From Entoloma clypeatum (taxonomy: Eukaryota > Basidiomycota > Agaricomycetes > Agaricales > Entolomataceae): a stretch of 64,000 nt of DNA. Where the stretch lies: NCBI GenBank assembly GCA_963565915.1, contig OY751492.1, forward strand, positions 4,278,001 through 4,342,000, written 5' to 3'. The stretch's first letter is position 1. The number at the start of each line of letters is the position of its first letter. Positions 1 to 12,500 of this stretch are shown in pieces. Below the pieces are notes generated by a model. It made no database searches. It worked only from the letters and a program-made list of their open reading frames with translations, and was not told the origin of the DNA. The position numbers and the translations under genes were made by a program.

Positions 1-2
1 AT

Positions 3-2384
3 TTGGTACCATCCTATGCCCAGATGTACATCTATGATGCCGATGAACAGCTACAGATGCATGGAGCACGCAACATCAATCTGGATGCAACCATCATTGC
101 TGAGCTTCAGGCTATGCTGCACAGGGACAATCCATATGTTGAGCGCTATAAGCAGGCATGGCAAATCATGAATGAGAAGCCACCTGAGGAACAGCACAAT
201 GTCCGTCTCATTCTCACAGCTGATGGCATGGATCCCAGGAGATACAATCTGCCCAATGATGCCAATGAAATCGCTGCTATTATTCCAGGTGACAGTTTGA
301 TCCAGCCAAAAAGTGACAGAGACATTGTGTTGCGCTTCAGGGATGGTCGTCTGAAAGAAATGAGCAACCTCCATCCTATCTATTCTCCTCTCCACTATGT
401 TCTTCTATTTCCCTCTGGCCAATATGGCTGGCATCCAAAGCTTCCCATCCATCCTGGTGCTGAAGGTCAGACACGGAGCAAATTTGTCAGTGAACGCTGC
501 TATTATGCATATCATCTCCAACCAAAGGATGTGCCACTTTGAGAACAGCCTCCAATGTTTCTTTGTGGAAAGTTGTTTCAACAGTTTATTGTTGATGCCT
601 GGGCCTCCCATCAACAGAATCTCTTGGCTTGGTGCTTCCACAATCAAAAGAGATTGCGAGCAGATGTCTATCAGGGCTTGCAGGATGCAGCACATGGGGA
701 CAATGACCAGAATCTCAACTTGGCAAATCATGGTCAACGAATAATTCTGCCCTCTTCTTTCATGGGAAGCGAACGACAGTTGAATCAGTCATTTCAGGAC
801 TCTATGGCTCTGTGCCGACTCCTATTGGTCCCTCATGTCTTTTGTACCATGACAGCCAATCCAAACTGGGAGGAAATCACAAATGCTCTGTTCACACTGC
901 CAGATGGATCCAAGCAAAAGTCACAGGACCGTCCAGATATTGTCTCCAGAGTATTTGAGCTGAAGAAAAATGCAGTCCTGAGAGAGATCAAATCAGGAGT
1001 TGTGTTTGGCAAAGTCACTGGCATGGTGCATACTATCGAGTTTCAGAAGAGAGGTCTGCCCCACATGCACCTCTTGATTTGGTTGGACGAGCAGTACAGA
1101 ATCCAAACACCAGAAGAGATCGATCATATGATTTCAGCAGAGATTCCTGACAAAGAAAAACATCCACGGCTTCACAAACTGGTGACTTCCTTTATACTCC
1201 ATGGCCCATGCAATCAGCAATGTTTGGTCAATGGAAAGTGTAGTAAAGGATATCAAAAAGACTTTCAGGAGACCACTCAATTTTCTGAAAATGGATATCC
1301 AGCATACCGGAGGCGCAAGAATAATGTTACATTCAAAAAGAGTGAATATAATCAAACTGATGGGTAAGTGCTTTTTTTGAACCATTGAAAATTTTTAATT
1401 TATTGGTTTTTACAGAGCGCCTGATGAACATGTGTATACCAACCAGTGGGATTTTTATTTTTGAATCAATTGAACAAATTTGAATTGATTGGTTTTTACA
1501 GAGATGTGGTCCCCCATTGTCCATATTTGGTTTGGAAGTATGAATGCCACTTCAATACCGAGATCACAGTTTCTCTCAAATCAGTCACCTATATCCACAA
1601 GTACATCAGAAAGGGAATAGACAAAGCAACAGTCCAAATTTCTGCTGAAGGTGGTGACCAGCAGCGAAATGAAATCAAGGAGTTCCTCAATGCCCGCTAT
1701 GTGTCTGCCTCTGAGGCATGTTGGAGGTTGTTTGAGTTTGGCATGCATGACATATCCCCCACTGTCTACCGCCTTCCTGTCCATCTGCCCAACTGCCAGA
1801 TGATCTACTACAATGATGATGACAATGTGGATGAGGTCTTGAGTCGCTCTAATATTGACCTGACACCCTTGACTGCATGGTTCAAAGCAAATCAGCGGGA
1901 GGAGGGAGCACGCACCATTCTCTACCAGGACTTTCCCCAGAAGTATTCCTATGATAAAAAGACCAAGGTCTGGAAGGCTAGAACCCGCAGTGCTGGTGCG
2001 ATTGGTCGCATGTACTTTGCGTCTCCTGCCCAGGGTGAACGCTTCTATCTCAGGCTGCTTTTGACAAAGATTCCTGGTGCTACCTCCTTTGAATTTTTGC
2101 GCACAGTCAATGGTGTACTGCTGGAGAACTTCAAGCAGGCCTGCTTGGAAAATGAGTTTCTGCAAGATGATGGGGAATGGAAACAGTGCCTTCGTGAAGC
2201 TGTTGTAATGCAAACTGGATCAGCAATGTGGTCTTTGTTTGCCATCATTCTAATCCACTGCTTCCCTGTCCATCCAGATGTGCTCTGGGATGAATTCAAG
2301 GAACCAATGTGCCGTGATTTGGAGTGGGCCCTCAGACAGCGCTTTTCTGATAGAGAATTTACTCCAGACCAGGTCTATGACTTT
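3..2384 (+). pseudogene. Helitron Rep/helicase-like protein, N-terminal part, broken
   Basis: Helitron replication-initiator region (Helitron_like_N), which nicks and transfers DNA in rolling-circle transposition. The HUH nuclease motif is visible as GLPHMHLLIWL near 1056-1085, and the tyrosine motif as YIHKYIRKG near 1590-1616. Two short introns fit the sequence: about 1363-1413 and 1449-1501, both ending in TTTTTACAG. An in-frame TGA at 540-542 breaks the frame between two well-conserved blocks. The reading frame is cut at 2385, where a Gypsy LTR begins, and the SF1 helicase half is not found elsewhere in the window. The 5' end runs off the window. Family identity is firm. That it is dead is inferred from the stop, the truncation and the insertion. 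Confidence 0.85.
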
Positions 2385-2754
2385 TGTTACGGACTAACGA
2401 CTACGGACGTATGGGCTTACCTTTTTACTTTTACTCATCGGCCCCCGCTTACACATATCGTATTATACTTTATTTCCTTTAGTATACTTCGCTCCCACGC
2501 TGACTCGCTTTCCGCAGCTGTCTGACTCATTCCGCAGTCAGCTTACTCATTAGTGCATAGCCTTCTGCAGTCGCCTTACTCATGCGCACTGCCTTCCGCA
2601 GTTACTGACTCATTCACTACCGCTCATAGTCAGTACTATATAAACCTCATGTACCATAGCTACATTCCTTAGATTTAGCAATCACATTGCTCTTCGCCTT
2701 TCCATCTTCCTGCATACTCTGCCCGAACCTTGGAACGGTTTGTTACGCATAACA
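2385..2754 (+). repeat. 5' LTR of the Gypsy element
   Basis: A block of 370 bp starts TGTTACGG and ends GCATAACA, so it has the TG...CA ends and short inverted TGTTA/TAACA termini expected of an LTR. A TATA-like stretch (CTATATAAAC near 2636) would be the promoter. No second copy is present in the window, so the boundary rests on the termini and on the end of Helitron coding homology. Confidence 0.75.
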
Positions 2755-2789
2755 AGTTGCTAAATCTCGTTAGGTTCGCCCAGAGCGAA

Positions 2790-4412
2790 GAGAGCAACTA
2801 CCAGACGAGTCAAGACGTCGCGCTTCTTTGAAGACTTCACCAGTAACCCATTCAGCACGCCAGAAGCCCGACAGGAGGAGCTAAGTCCTCGAGACAGTAT
2901 CAATTTTACACTCATCCAGCAGTACATCGAATCGGAGATCCGTCGCATCCTACAGCAGGTGCTTGATGAAGAACTAGACAACGACGAGCATCGCCCCCAC
3001 GGCGAGATAGCAGAGAGAATCCATCTTGCTCGGCAACACCAGATCGCGCGTTACAACGCCCGACAGAACGAACTCGAAAGCTTTCGCGTTCAAGAAGGAC
3101 CTCAGACAGGTCGGATCACAGAGATCAGAGAGTTTATCGGTGTCCAGACAACCATTATCAGAAGATTGATTAGGACGCTCACATCGAGACATCCCAGAGC
3201 CGCATCACCACGTCTTACTCGAAGCAGCAGATCTACGCCCACTTCACCACCGACGAGCAACAGACCGAGTACAACCGTTGGGCACGAAACGAGAGACTTG
3301 ACCCCTTCTCGCGACCAACAGACGCGCAGGAACAGAGATTTCTTAGAGATCTACAGAGGAAATACCCCGAACGTTTTGCCACCGATTCCGCCGACGAGTC
3401 CCCTGACGAATTTACTTTTGACTCCGCGCAGTCAGATACCGAACAGACGCCTAGAACAGGGACTGATTTTCAACCCCTACCTATATCCCGAACCCCATCT
3501 TCATCCCAACAATCCGACACCTCTCCTACTCCGCAGGTTCTAGACATGGCAGAAGCACCGACAGTACAAACAATGAATACATCCAAAATCATCAAAGATC
3601 CTGGGATGTTCAAAGACAGACACACCTTCGACGAGTGGTGGAAAGCCACCAAATTATACATCAGGTTCCAGAAGGGCCTGTCTGACGATCAGAAAATTCT
3701 TGCGGTGTTATCCCGCATGATGGAAGGGTCCGGTAAACACTGGGCCAGCAACAAGTTAGACGACCTTGCCACCGATGGCGAGAACATCACCTGGTTAGGG
3801 TTTTCAGACGACATCGCTACGCGATTCTCTATTGCCAACAAGTCGGCAGCGGCCAAGGCGAGACTCGAAGTCCTGAAACAGGAGAAACGCACCATCGACG
3901 AATTCTTGGACGAATTCAAAGAGCTCTTGAAGCTGTCAAACCTTGGCGAAGAAACTGGGAAATACATCCTGGAAAAGAACGTCAACTGCAGAATTTCTGA
4001 ACAAGTGGCTAGCGATGGCAAGACGTACACTGATTACGCAAAGGAGATCCGAAACAAGGGACGACAGATGGAGGGACATGCATTAGTCATCCGAGGGGGT
4101 GGCGACACACGCACCGGATCAGGCACCACTTATGGTGGTCAAGGCAAAGCCATGGAGATCGACAAAGCAGGAGTAGCCCGTTGCTACAACTGTCAGCGCT
4201 TTGGTCACCTTGCCAAAGACTGCAAAGCCCCAAAGAAGAAAGATGGTCGTAAGTGTTTCAACTGCAACCAAGAAGGACATATCGTGCGCAACTGCCGCAA
4301 GCCGAAGAAGAACTCTGGAAAGATTAGGAAGGTGTCTGATGGAGATACCGATGATGATGAAACCATCACCATAGAGGCCGATGAGAAGGATTTTCCCGAA
4401 GGGTCCGATTAA
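2790..4412 (+). pseudogene. Gypsy gag region (two overlapping frames, CCHC zinc knuckles)
   Basis: The first frame is open from about 2790 to 3543 and encodes a charged, Pro/Ser/Thr-rich protein beginning around RRVKTSRFFEDF. A second frame, 3546-4412 (288 aa), is the classical gag part. It has a retrotransposon-gag helical region and two CCHC zinc knuckles, CYNCQRFGHLAKDC and CFNCNQEGHIVRNC, that bind RNA. In related mushroom elements these regions are usually one Gag, so the frame change at 3541-3546 may be a frameshift mutation or two separate proteins. An acidic tail (DGDTDDDET) precedes the stop. No start ATG is clear for the first frame. Confidence 0.7.
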
Positions 4413-4413
4413 A

Positions 4414-6294
4414 CGACGCTAAGTCGCGACCCTTATCCATTAAACGAACTCGCTTGCCTGGTGCAGTTACAGACAATATAACTTATGTTATCCCTGCAAA
4501 GCGAGCCGTTGCGTCAACTAAGATTGTCAAGGGAGATAAACCTCCGAAACGACGAGAGATCAAGCTGCAAGCTCAGATCAAAACACGACGAGGACCAAAG
4601 GCCATTCGACCCGAGGTTGATAGCGGATGTGAATGCACATGTATCCATCCCAGAATAGTACGCGAACAGAACCTTCCCACACGGGGAATAAAGCCCATAT
4701 CAATCCTAAATGCGGATGGATCGCCGAACTGACAACAGAAAGCAGAAAAACTTGCCGAAGTCAAGCTGGACTTAGGAACACACCAGGAAACCATGGAAGC
4801 AATGGTATTGGACATTGGGAGAACGGACATGCTTTTGGAACATGACTGGTTGGTGCACCACAACCCCACAATCAATTGGATGACTGGCGCTGTAACATTC
4901 AACCGGTGCCCATCAACATGTCAAACCAAACACTCTGATTTCAGGGTTAACCTTAATGGTCGCAAACATCAGGTTCGCATGGTGGAAGTACGAGACAAGG
5001 ACGCGCCCAAGAAATCGGATCAGAAATGGAAACCCGGAGACTCCATATTGGAAGCAGTTACTCCCACACCACCTCCCACAACCAAACGACCCTCATATGT
5101 TGAACGTTTTGCCCATCTCTTTGAAAAAGAAAACTTTGACAAGATCCCAAAGGAAAGAGAATGGGACCACGGCATCGAACTTACACCGGACGCACCAAAG
5201 GAGCTAGGAGGAAACACGTATCCTATGACCCAAAAGGAGCAAGAAGAACTGGACGAATTCATCGATGAAGGCCTGGCAACCGGAAAGATCCGACCGTCCA
5301 AATCCCCTTATGCATCACCCTGCTTCTTCATTAACAAGAAAGACGGCTCCAAACGATTGGTACAGGATTATCGCACGGTCAATAAATTCACGGTTAAGGA
5401 CAAATTCCCACTCCCACGCATCAACGACCTCTTGGATGTATTGAAGGACGCAGTCTACTTCAACAAAATGGACATCATGTGGGGATACAATAACGTGCGG
5501 ATCAAGAAGGGTGACGAATGGAAAGCCGCCTTCCTGACCAGCCGAGGATTGTTTGAACCATTGGTCATGTTTTTCGGTCTCTGCAACTCTCTGGGAACGT
5601 TCTCTTGGATGATGGCCAGCCTATTCAGGGATCAGATCCGTCGGCGCATCTGTGTGATTTACATGGATGACATAGTGGTTATTGGTAAAACCAAGGAAGA
5701 ACTCGCCCGGAACACCGAAGAGATCTTGCAGATTCTGTCAGACAATGACCTGTTCCTAAAGGAGAAGAAGTGTCTTTGGGAAGTAACGAAATGCCCCATA
5801 TTGGGATATGTTGTTGGTGAAGGACGTGTTGAGATGGAAACTGAAAAGGTGGACACAATCCGGAACTGGCGAGTACCCACATCAAAAAAGGAAGTCCAGA
5901 GGTTCCTGGGATTTGCCAATTTTTATCGACGCTTCATTGAAGGATACTCAAACATCACAAAGCCACTCACAACACTTACGGGAAATACAGCATTCACGTG
6001 GGGACCAGCGGCGCAAGAAGCATTTGAAGGTCTCATACGGGCAATCATGACGGCACCAGTCTTGGCATTGCCCAAACCGGACGGACAGTTCAGGGTCGAA
6101 ACCGATGCATCGGGTTATGCGATTGGAGCGGTACTTTCACAGAAACAAGACGACAAGTGGCATACTATCGCGTTCTTGTCGCGGACCATGTCCGGGGCCG
6201 AACAGAATTACGAGATATATGACAAGGAACTCTTGGCAGTCATGGTGCCGCCAGGACCGGTAGGGGATGATTCATCTTGGAGGATGTGCCAATA
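4414..6294 (+). pseudogene. Gypsy pol: protease, reverse transcriptase, start of RNase H
   Basis: The pol frame lies -1 relative to gag and is open across the gag stop, as in elements that use frameshifting. The aspartic protease motif is DSGCECTCIHP near 4618-4650. Reverse transcriptase has FINKKDGSKRLVQDYR and the catalytic YMDD at about 5661-5672. RNase H starts with FRVETDASGYAIGAVLSQK. An in-frame TGA at 4730-4732 interrupts the protease, with coding homology continuing in the same frame on both sides (LNADGSPN before, AEKLAEVKLD after). Retroelement homology ends near 6251; the frame then reads unrelated codons to a stop at 6293-6295. Integrase is missing. Confidence 0.85.
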
Positions 6295-6441
6295 AGGCTG
6301 TTTCCAGTCGGCACAATGTTTGTGTATGCAGTGTGTGGGAGGAACCACACACTACGGCCCCTTTCATTGAGATTGTTGTCATCACTGCACAGTGAGTCAT
6401 CACCCTATAAACCTTCTGATATGAAGGTGATTCCTTGGCTC
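6252..6441. other. Unassigned sequence between the truncated Gypsy and the LINE
   Basis: Non-retroelement sequence with no coding pattern I recognise. Its right end (6428-6441) is the left copy of the LINE target-site duplication. It and the stretch from 7854 onward were contiguous before the LINE inserted. Confidence 0.5.
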
Positions 6442-7853
6442 CAGGACGTTACGCCTCGTCACCCTTAACAAGGTGTTCGATGCCAACATCTGCTCTAACA
6501 AATCCGCTGTCATTGTCACCAACACGGCTGTTCCCTCCCTTGTGTCGGGCCATCAAGCTGTTGCAGCTTGGAAAACCTGGCACATGGGGTACTCCATCAA
6601 CAAAGACTGGGCGGCTGGTGGCCTCGCAGTCTCTGATGACACTGAAACTTTAGCAATAGGACACGGGTTCTCCAACCTGGTCACTCTGCTAGGGGGTCTC
6701 TCCCAACTGGAAGAAATCCACATCTTCACCAACTCTGTTAATGCCATTCGGCGCACCAGGGACCCGGACCTCCATTCCTCGCAGGCAACTGCGCTCGCTA
6801 TCATCAGTAACCTGGTTCCTTGGTTTGAGGAACGAGGTCTGAAATCCAAGGTCTTCTTTCACCATGTCCCTGATTGCTCGGACCATGGCTTCGAACCCCA
6901 TCATGCAGTGCACGACTTCGCCTCCTCAATTCACATTGAGTGTGGTGAGTCGGCCCCCAGATCCTTCGATTTCAATACGAAACAATTCACGGACGACATG
7001 CTAGGCGACTGGAACAACCTGTATCAGTCCCCCAAGTATGTTGGCCATCACTACCAATTCCCGAGGTCGTGTGTCAGACGCCAAGACCATGCTCGGGCCA
7101 AATGAATGAAGCCATCCCACCTCAAGGGCGGCACATGGCTTAAGGATGTGGGTCACTCCCAATCCCTCACGGCTCAAATGATCCACGGCCTCACCAGCCA
7201 CGCCCCAATTGGCCACTATAGACATAGGTTCAGTATTGGTGACAAGACTGAACAATGTGACTGTGGATCGGGGTCCGTCAAGGACTTCGCCCACGTATTC
7301 TACAAATGTCTGCACCACCCCACCAGGCCCCCAGACATGCCCACCTTCTCGAGAAACTCTCCCATATGGGATGTCTTTGGGAAATTCATTATGGACAACC
7401 CAGGGGCATTTGCCTTTAGGGATCGTCCAGCACCCAACACAACCGTTGGCGGTAGTCGCGTGGTAGCGTCCTGGGTACAAAGGGGTGCAGCCCCCTCTGG
7501 CAAGCGAACATGATCAAAGGGTAAGAACCGCACAGGCGCTTCTTTGGTGGGTAGGGCGCAGACACCCCCCAGCGCCGCCAACGGCCAACCTCACAAGGTT
7601 GGAGTGCTCTTGTATCGCACGGCAGAATATTCGGGTGCACATACTAACGTGTTTGTTTATAACAGACCCCCCTGTCCTGGCGCGAGGACTTATCAGCTTG
7701 ACAGAGCTTTGCGCCGCTTGTTCTTCATGCATACGTAGATCCTCGGATTGATGTAGTTTACTCTATGTCAAGCGGACTGTACCCCTAGTATACCGCTATA
7801 TAAATTGTTGACCAAAAAAAGAAAAAAAAAAAAAAAAAATGATTCCTTGGCTC
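6428..7853 (+). mobile_element. 5'-truncated non-LTR retrotransposon (LINE) with poly(A) tail and 14-bp TSD
   Basis: The insertion itself is 6442-7839. TGATTCCTTGGCTC occurs immediately before it (6428-6441) and again directly after the poly(A) tail (7840-7853), which is a textbook target-site duplication. The A-rich tail is 7814-7839. Only the 3' end of the LINE is present, as expected of incomplete target-primed reverse transcription. Confidence 0.9.
6443..7513 (+). pseudogene. LINE ORF2 3' part: RNase H and C-terminal Cys/His motif
   Basis: Open from the insertion point. It encodes the second half of an RNase H-like domain (IHIFTNSVNAIRR, then HHVPDCSDH) and the usual C-terminal region of mushroom LINEs, with HAPIGHYRHRF followed by a C-x-C-x(9)-H-x(4)-C motif (CDCGSGSVKDFAHVFYKC) and DNPGAFAF near the end. 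One in-frame TGA at 7103-7105 splits it; the frame is unchanged on both sides. Endonuclease and reverse transcriptase were lost by 5' truncation. The exact clade (Tad1- or I-like) cannot be settled from this piece. Confidence 0.8.
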
Positions 7854-8079
7854 TTGCTGATTCGTGGTAAATTGTGTTGTGTCGTACATAGCCCTATATG
7901 TACAATTCCAAGTTCGAGTAAACTCGAACTCGGTTTTTCCAGGTGACCTCAGCCAACTTCTTTCATACCCCCCCTCCCATCATGCAGATTTTTGATCAAT
8001 TGATGGAATTATTTGTTGTTATTTGTTTGACACATTGATGGCCTAGATATGTAAGTAACCTACTGCCACAACTCCTTCC
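7854..8079. other. Intergenic stretch, no gene seen
   Basis: Contains a short near-palindrome, AGTTCGAGTAAACTCGAACT, near 7910-7930. No coding pattern or known element was recognised. Confidence 0.4.
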
Positions 8080-8795
8080 CTCATTTCAACGGCCTGCCCA
8101 ACAGCGCCCAACCACCTTCCTTCATGCCCAACAGCCGCCCTTCCCATCCAACAACTGCCTCTCGCCCCCAATGGCCTCCCCTTGTGTTCAACAACTGTTC
8201 CCCAAATGGCCACCCCTTGTTCCCAACAGCCACCCCTTGTTCCCAATGGCCTCCCCTCGTGTCCAACGACCGCCCTTCATGTCCATCCCTCCGGCCCAAC
8301 AACTGCCCCTCCTGCCCAACGTCCGCCCCTTGTGCCCAATGTCCGCCCCTCACATCCAACAACTGCCCATCGTGCCCAACAACCGTCCCTCGCCCCCAAC
8401 AATCACCAGCCTCCCCTCATGTCCAACAACCGCCCTCGTGTTCAATGACCACCCTCATGTTCAACAACTGCCCTCATGTTCAACAACCGCCCTCATGTTC
8501 AATGACTGCCCTCATGTTCAATGACTGTCCCTCCTGCCCAACAACCGTCCCTCCTACCCAACGACTGTCCCTCACATCCAACGACCGCCCCACACCCCCA
8601 ATGGCCCCCCTCGTTCCCAACGGCCTCCCCTCATGTCCAACAACCGCCCCTCATGTTCAACAACCATCCCTCAGGCCAAATGGCCGCCCCTTGCCCCCAA
8701 CAACTGCCCCCCACCCCCTACGGCTGTCCCTCGCAAACAACGACCATCCCTCAGGCCAAACAGCCACCCCTCGCATAACAACCACCCCTCGTGCA
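8080..8795. repeat. CCAAC/GCCC-rich degenerate minisatellite
   Basis: About 700 bp of imperfect tandem repeats built on units such as CCAACAACCGCCCCTCATGT, strongly C-rich on this strand and G-rich on the other. Several frames stay open for 85-237 codons on both strands, only because the unit lacks stop codons; the products are simple Pro/Ser/Thr or Gly/Trp-rich repeats with no start context. I read it as a non-coding minisatellite. Confidence 0.8.
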
Positions 8796-9510
8796 CAAAT
8801 TAGTTTATATATTAGTATAGTGAATCAGATTGTTTAAAACCATCATCTACAACTACTTAAAAGTGAACCAACCAAAAATTCTTTGAAAACAACCCTGAAA
8901 TCCCAATCAGAAAAATCCCACATCAGCACCTGTGTTTGACCCACTTGACCCCATCCATCCACATACTATTTGTGACCAGGAGTTTGAAACTTTTTCAGAG
9001 ATGCTTGAATAGCTCTACATGGACTGCATCAATTACCCTCAGAGCTTTTTCCCACTGAATGAAGAATGACTCAGCAAGAATAATGTACCATTTCACTCAA
9101 TTCGTTGGGCCTGTGACACGTGACACAGTGTGGTGAAATTTTGATTTTGTTGTGGTTGAAAATTTCTGTGAAGTCAACTCAAGTGACCAATTTTCGTCAT
9201 TTTTGGTGCCATTTTTGGAAATCCTGTGTGCTGAATTTGTTGCCGGGCTCAGGGAAGCAAGGGGGTATCATGTGCCGGATTTGCCACATAGGGATGGTTA
9301 GTTAGTTGCTCGCCAGGGGTCTTAAATTTTTTTTGGAGGTCAATTTTTTATGGATGTTCAGAGCCTCTGGAAGGTTGAATACTTATGTTTTGAGATATAA
9401 TACAAGCTCCCCAGCCTGTTATGTGTTCATTTATCAGTATTGTGCAACAGGTTCCGAAAACAAGACATCCGTGATCCTCTGAGTCACCCCCCTATTCCCT
9501 CAGAAGACTG
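8796..9510. other. Mostly unassigned; possible transposon remnant at 8930-9060
   Basis: A weak coding-like trace at about 8930-9060 reads DPLHPHTICDQEFETFSEM and LYMDCINYPQSFFPL in one frame with two stops. It could be a remnant of a transposon ORF, but it is too short to assign. Nothing else was recognised. Confidence 0.3.
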
Positions 9511-12500
9511 ATGGATTCGAGTACCCTGGTGAGCATATTGAGAACTTATAGATGATAGATATAATCCTTATTTTATCTTCTTTTAGCCAGCTGAACTGAC
9601 AGTCAATGACAACAATAATGTTTTATGTCCTGATTGCAAGACACTGGTACACGTTGGTGCTGTGGGCATCGAAAACTTCAAGAAACGGCATAAGAACAGT
9701 AAGAAATGTAAGGAGAACAAGAAATGTCATGAAGCGGACCAGGCCATGGAGCGAGAAAGGCAACACGCATGAAGCTTCTTTGCCCCACGTCCCCCAAATA
9801 TACCTCCAACTGTCTCAGCACCTCCACAAGTTCACGCAGCCCCAATTGCACATCGGAGACCTCTTCTTGAACCATCAGAACCGTCACAACACTCCTCTCA
9901 TCTGACGGGATGTCCCATTGCACTCAAACTCCTATCCGAATTTCATTCAAGGATCATCATGCTTTCCCATGAAGTTGGTGAAGCAGACAATGCCCACCTG
10001 TTAGCCCAGTTCTCTGGTGATCCTGTTGGATGTGTTGGCAAAGGTGAAGATGCTTGGGAAACATTCAACGGACCTTTGGATACCGTACTCCAGAAACCCC
10101 CTGAAAAGCTTCAAGAACTCGTTCGCGTTGGTGGAAAAGGATTGATAGGACTTCATCGGCTGCTACACTACCTTGTAGTCCATCACGGAATAGTTGGGGG
10201 CCTGATAGAATCCAAGGTGAACCGAATTATACAAGCTATGGATGAGGTGTAAGTTATCACACTTTCAAGAGCATATAAATTCACTTAATCACCTCCAGTG
10301 TATCCTCAATCATCTCAGCAGGTGGAGGTAGCACCCATGGTCATGTCGATCATCAGGAAATATCTGCCGACAATCAGAGAGATGTTGAAGAGTCATCTCC
10401 TATCCATGTTGACGAGCTTTCAGACTCACCAACAAAACCTGTCAGTCCTATTGATGTTGACAAGCTTCCAGATTTGCTGGTACCACAAGCTGCACCTCGA
10501 GATCCAGAAACGTCTAGACATTGTGAAGGTGTTATCGTGAATTTACTGCCAGGCAAAAGCACACATAGTACCTACCCATTCGGCCTTCATGACGAACTTG
10601 GTGATCCTTGGGATTATACTATGAAGGGTGGACGACTCACTCTCCATGCGTGCAGTTGCGATCATAAAACCAACCAACAATCGGACACAGAATGCCGTGC
10701 TTGCAGGGCCTTGATACAGAACCCAAACCTACAGGGGGTACTCGATTGGATGGAAGCAGATGTTCATGAGAATTCTCAGCTGGTATATCATGGGATTGGT
10801 GGCCTGGTAAAAATTGTCCGTCAGAAGAATGGGGAGATCCAGGCACTACGCCTCAAAATGTTGAACGATGCTCAGAAACTTACCGCAAGGGCCACAGCAC
10901 TTGATAGTCACAAGGAATGGATTATGGCAGTAGAAAGCAGAAAGGTTGAGAGAGTTGATCGGCTTGTCCATGTGGGTCGAAGTTCCTTGTCATATATCTC
11001 GTAATTCTGTTTGGGAATTGCGAACAAGATGGGAATTTGGGGCTTGCTGGGGCTTTACAGTCGAGCGGCTCAGCGGGTATACCGGACGCAAAATTATACA
11101 GAAGAGGACGCACTTCGTGGGTTACTGCTATGGCGCTTGGGTGGAGCCCGAGTTGCAGGCATTGCGCACCGTGCACTGAGTCTCCCATCGCAGAGCACTC
11201 TCCGTCATCAAACCATTATTCCACCAATTGTGGCATCTCCAGGACAGCCCACCACAGTTGAAGTCAAAACGAATGTATCGGCATGCTTCAATATAATTGC
11301 GGATGTGGTCAGCAGTTGCAGTGTGGTGCACCAGGTGTTGATGCTGGATGAGCTGAAGGTTGAGGAATGACCTTGCTGGGATGACAAATCGAATAAGATT
11401 CTTGGAGTGTGTCGAGAGCATGGAAAACACACCAGTATTGAGTACATGTCAAAAGCTGAGGCTGATCTGCTGGTTCAGGCAGTGATAGACAGCCACGTAC
11501 ATCTTGCAGTCAAGGTGCGTTTTGAAGGGAAAAACTGTCAGCTGCCCTAACTTCTCAACACTTTAGGCAACCATGGGCGCTCTGGGTCTTCTAAGCGCCG
11601 AGACACGAATCTACAGTGCCAGGCCAGTTCTTGTCTCTGGTTCTTGCAAACGCGAGTCTGGATTTCAACATGCCCATCTGATTACCACTGGTATTGAGGG
11701 AAGTCACAAGACAAAGCTCAGAACTGTCTGTGTTGCATCAGATGGAGAATCTCGGCGAGGTGAAGCACTCATTCTTCTAACCTTCAAGTGTCCGCTCTCT
11801 CCAGAATCTCCAATACATCCATATCTTTCACCACTGCCATTCCTCAATCTTGAAGTTGGTGATGATGACTTGACAGCCGACAAGGATTACAAACATGTAT
11901 TCAAATGCCTCCAAAATCTCTCGTTACGCGCCTGTGGTTTCATAGTTCATGGTGTTCATATAACACAAGCTGTCATTCATTCTCATCTCCGTGCCTGTGG
12001 AGTTTCAGCAATACAGATCAACAGCTTACTCAAACCCAAAGATAAACAGGATGTGAAGCTAGCCTATGATCTTCTGCGCGAGATCTGGTCTCTTCCCCCA
12101 GCACCTTCATCTCCCTTCCTGGTTTCTCACAGGCTCGTGAGGCACTCCGTACCATTGGACAACTCTTTCGGCACACCATGCTTCCCTATATCTGTGTGGA
12201 TCTCTCTCTCTCAGAGCAACTAGCTCACCTCAGTGCAGCTGCCCACATGCTTCTCGCAATGCTACGGGAGGATCGTGCAGGCACCAAGCTGATGCCCACT
12301 CAACTGTACATTGATCTCATGATCATGATAAAAAATGTTTATTTCTGTGTTGCGAAATGTAAAGCAGACGACCCACAAGGAAAGTTTTGGGTCATTCTGC
12401 TCGGAACAGACCGCCTCGAAGAGTTGTTTGGCATTCTCCGAACAATGGTTGGAAATGATACCAATTTTGATGTTCTCCAGCTTGTCTTACGACTCACCAG

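Larger units (their letters stand above)
2385..6251 (+). mobile_element. Ty3/Gypsy LTR retrotransposon, 3'-truncated, inserted in the Helitron
   Basis: The element has one LTR, a gag region and a pol with protease, reverse transcriptase and the start of RNase H. It stops abruptly near 6251 inside RNase H, shortly after the block YEIYDKELLAV. The integrase and the 3' LTR are absent. The left edge is sharp: Helitron coding sequence ends and a TGTTACGG LTR start follows at 2385. The sequence after 6251 is not retroelement coding sequence that I recognise. It is a dead copy, because it cannot integrate and carries a nonsense codon in the protease region. Confidence 0.85.

Noticed and set aside
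8043..8837. Pro/Thr-rich and Gly/Trp-rich ORFs up to 237 codons in the minisatellite
   Set aside because: Simple repeats open in many frames on both strands, with no start context, introns or domain.
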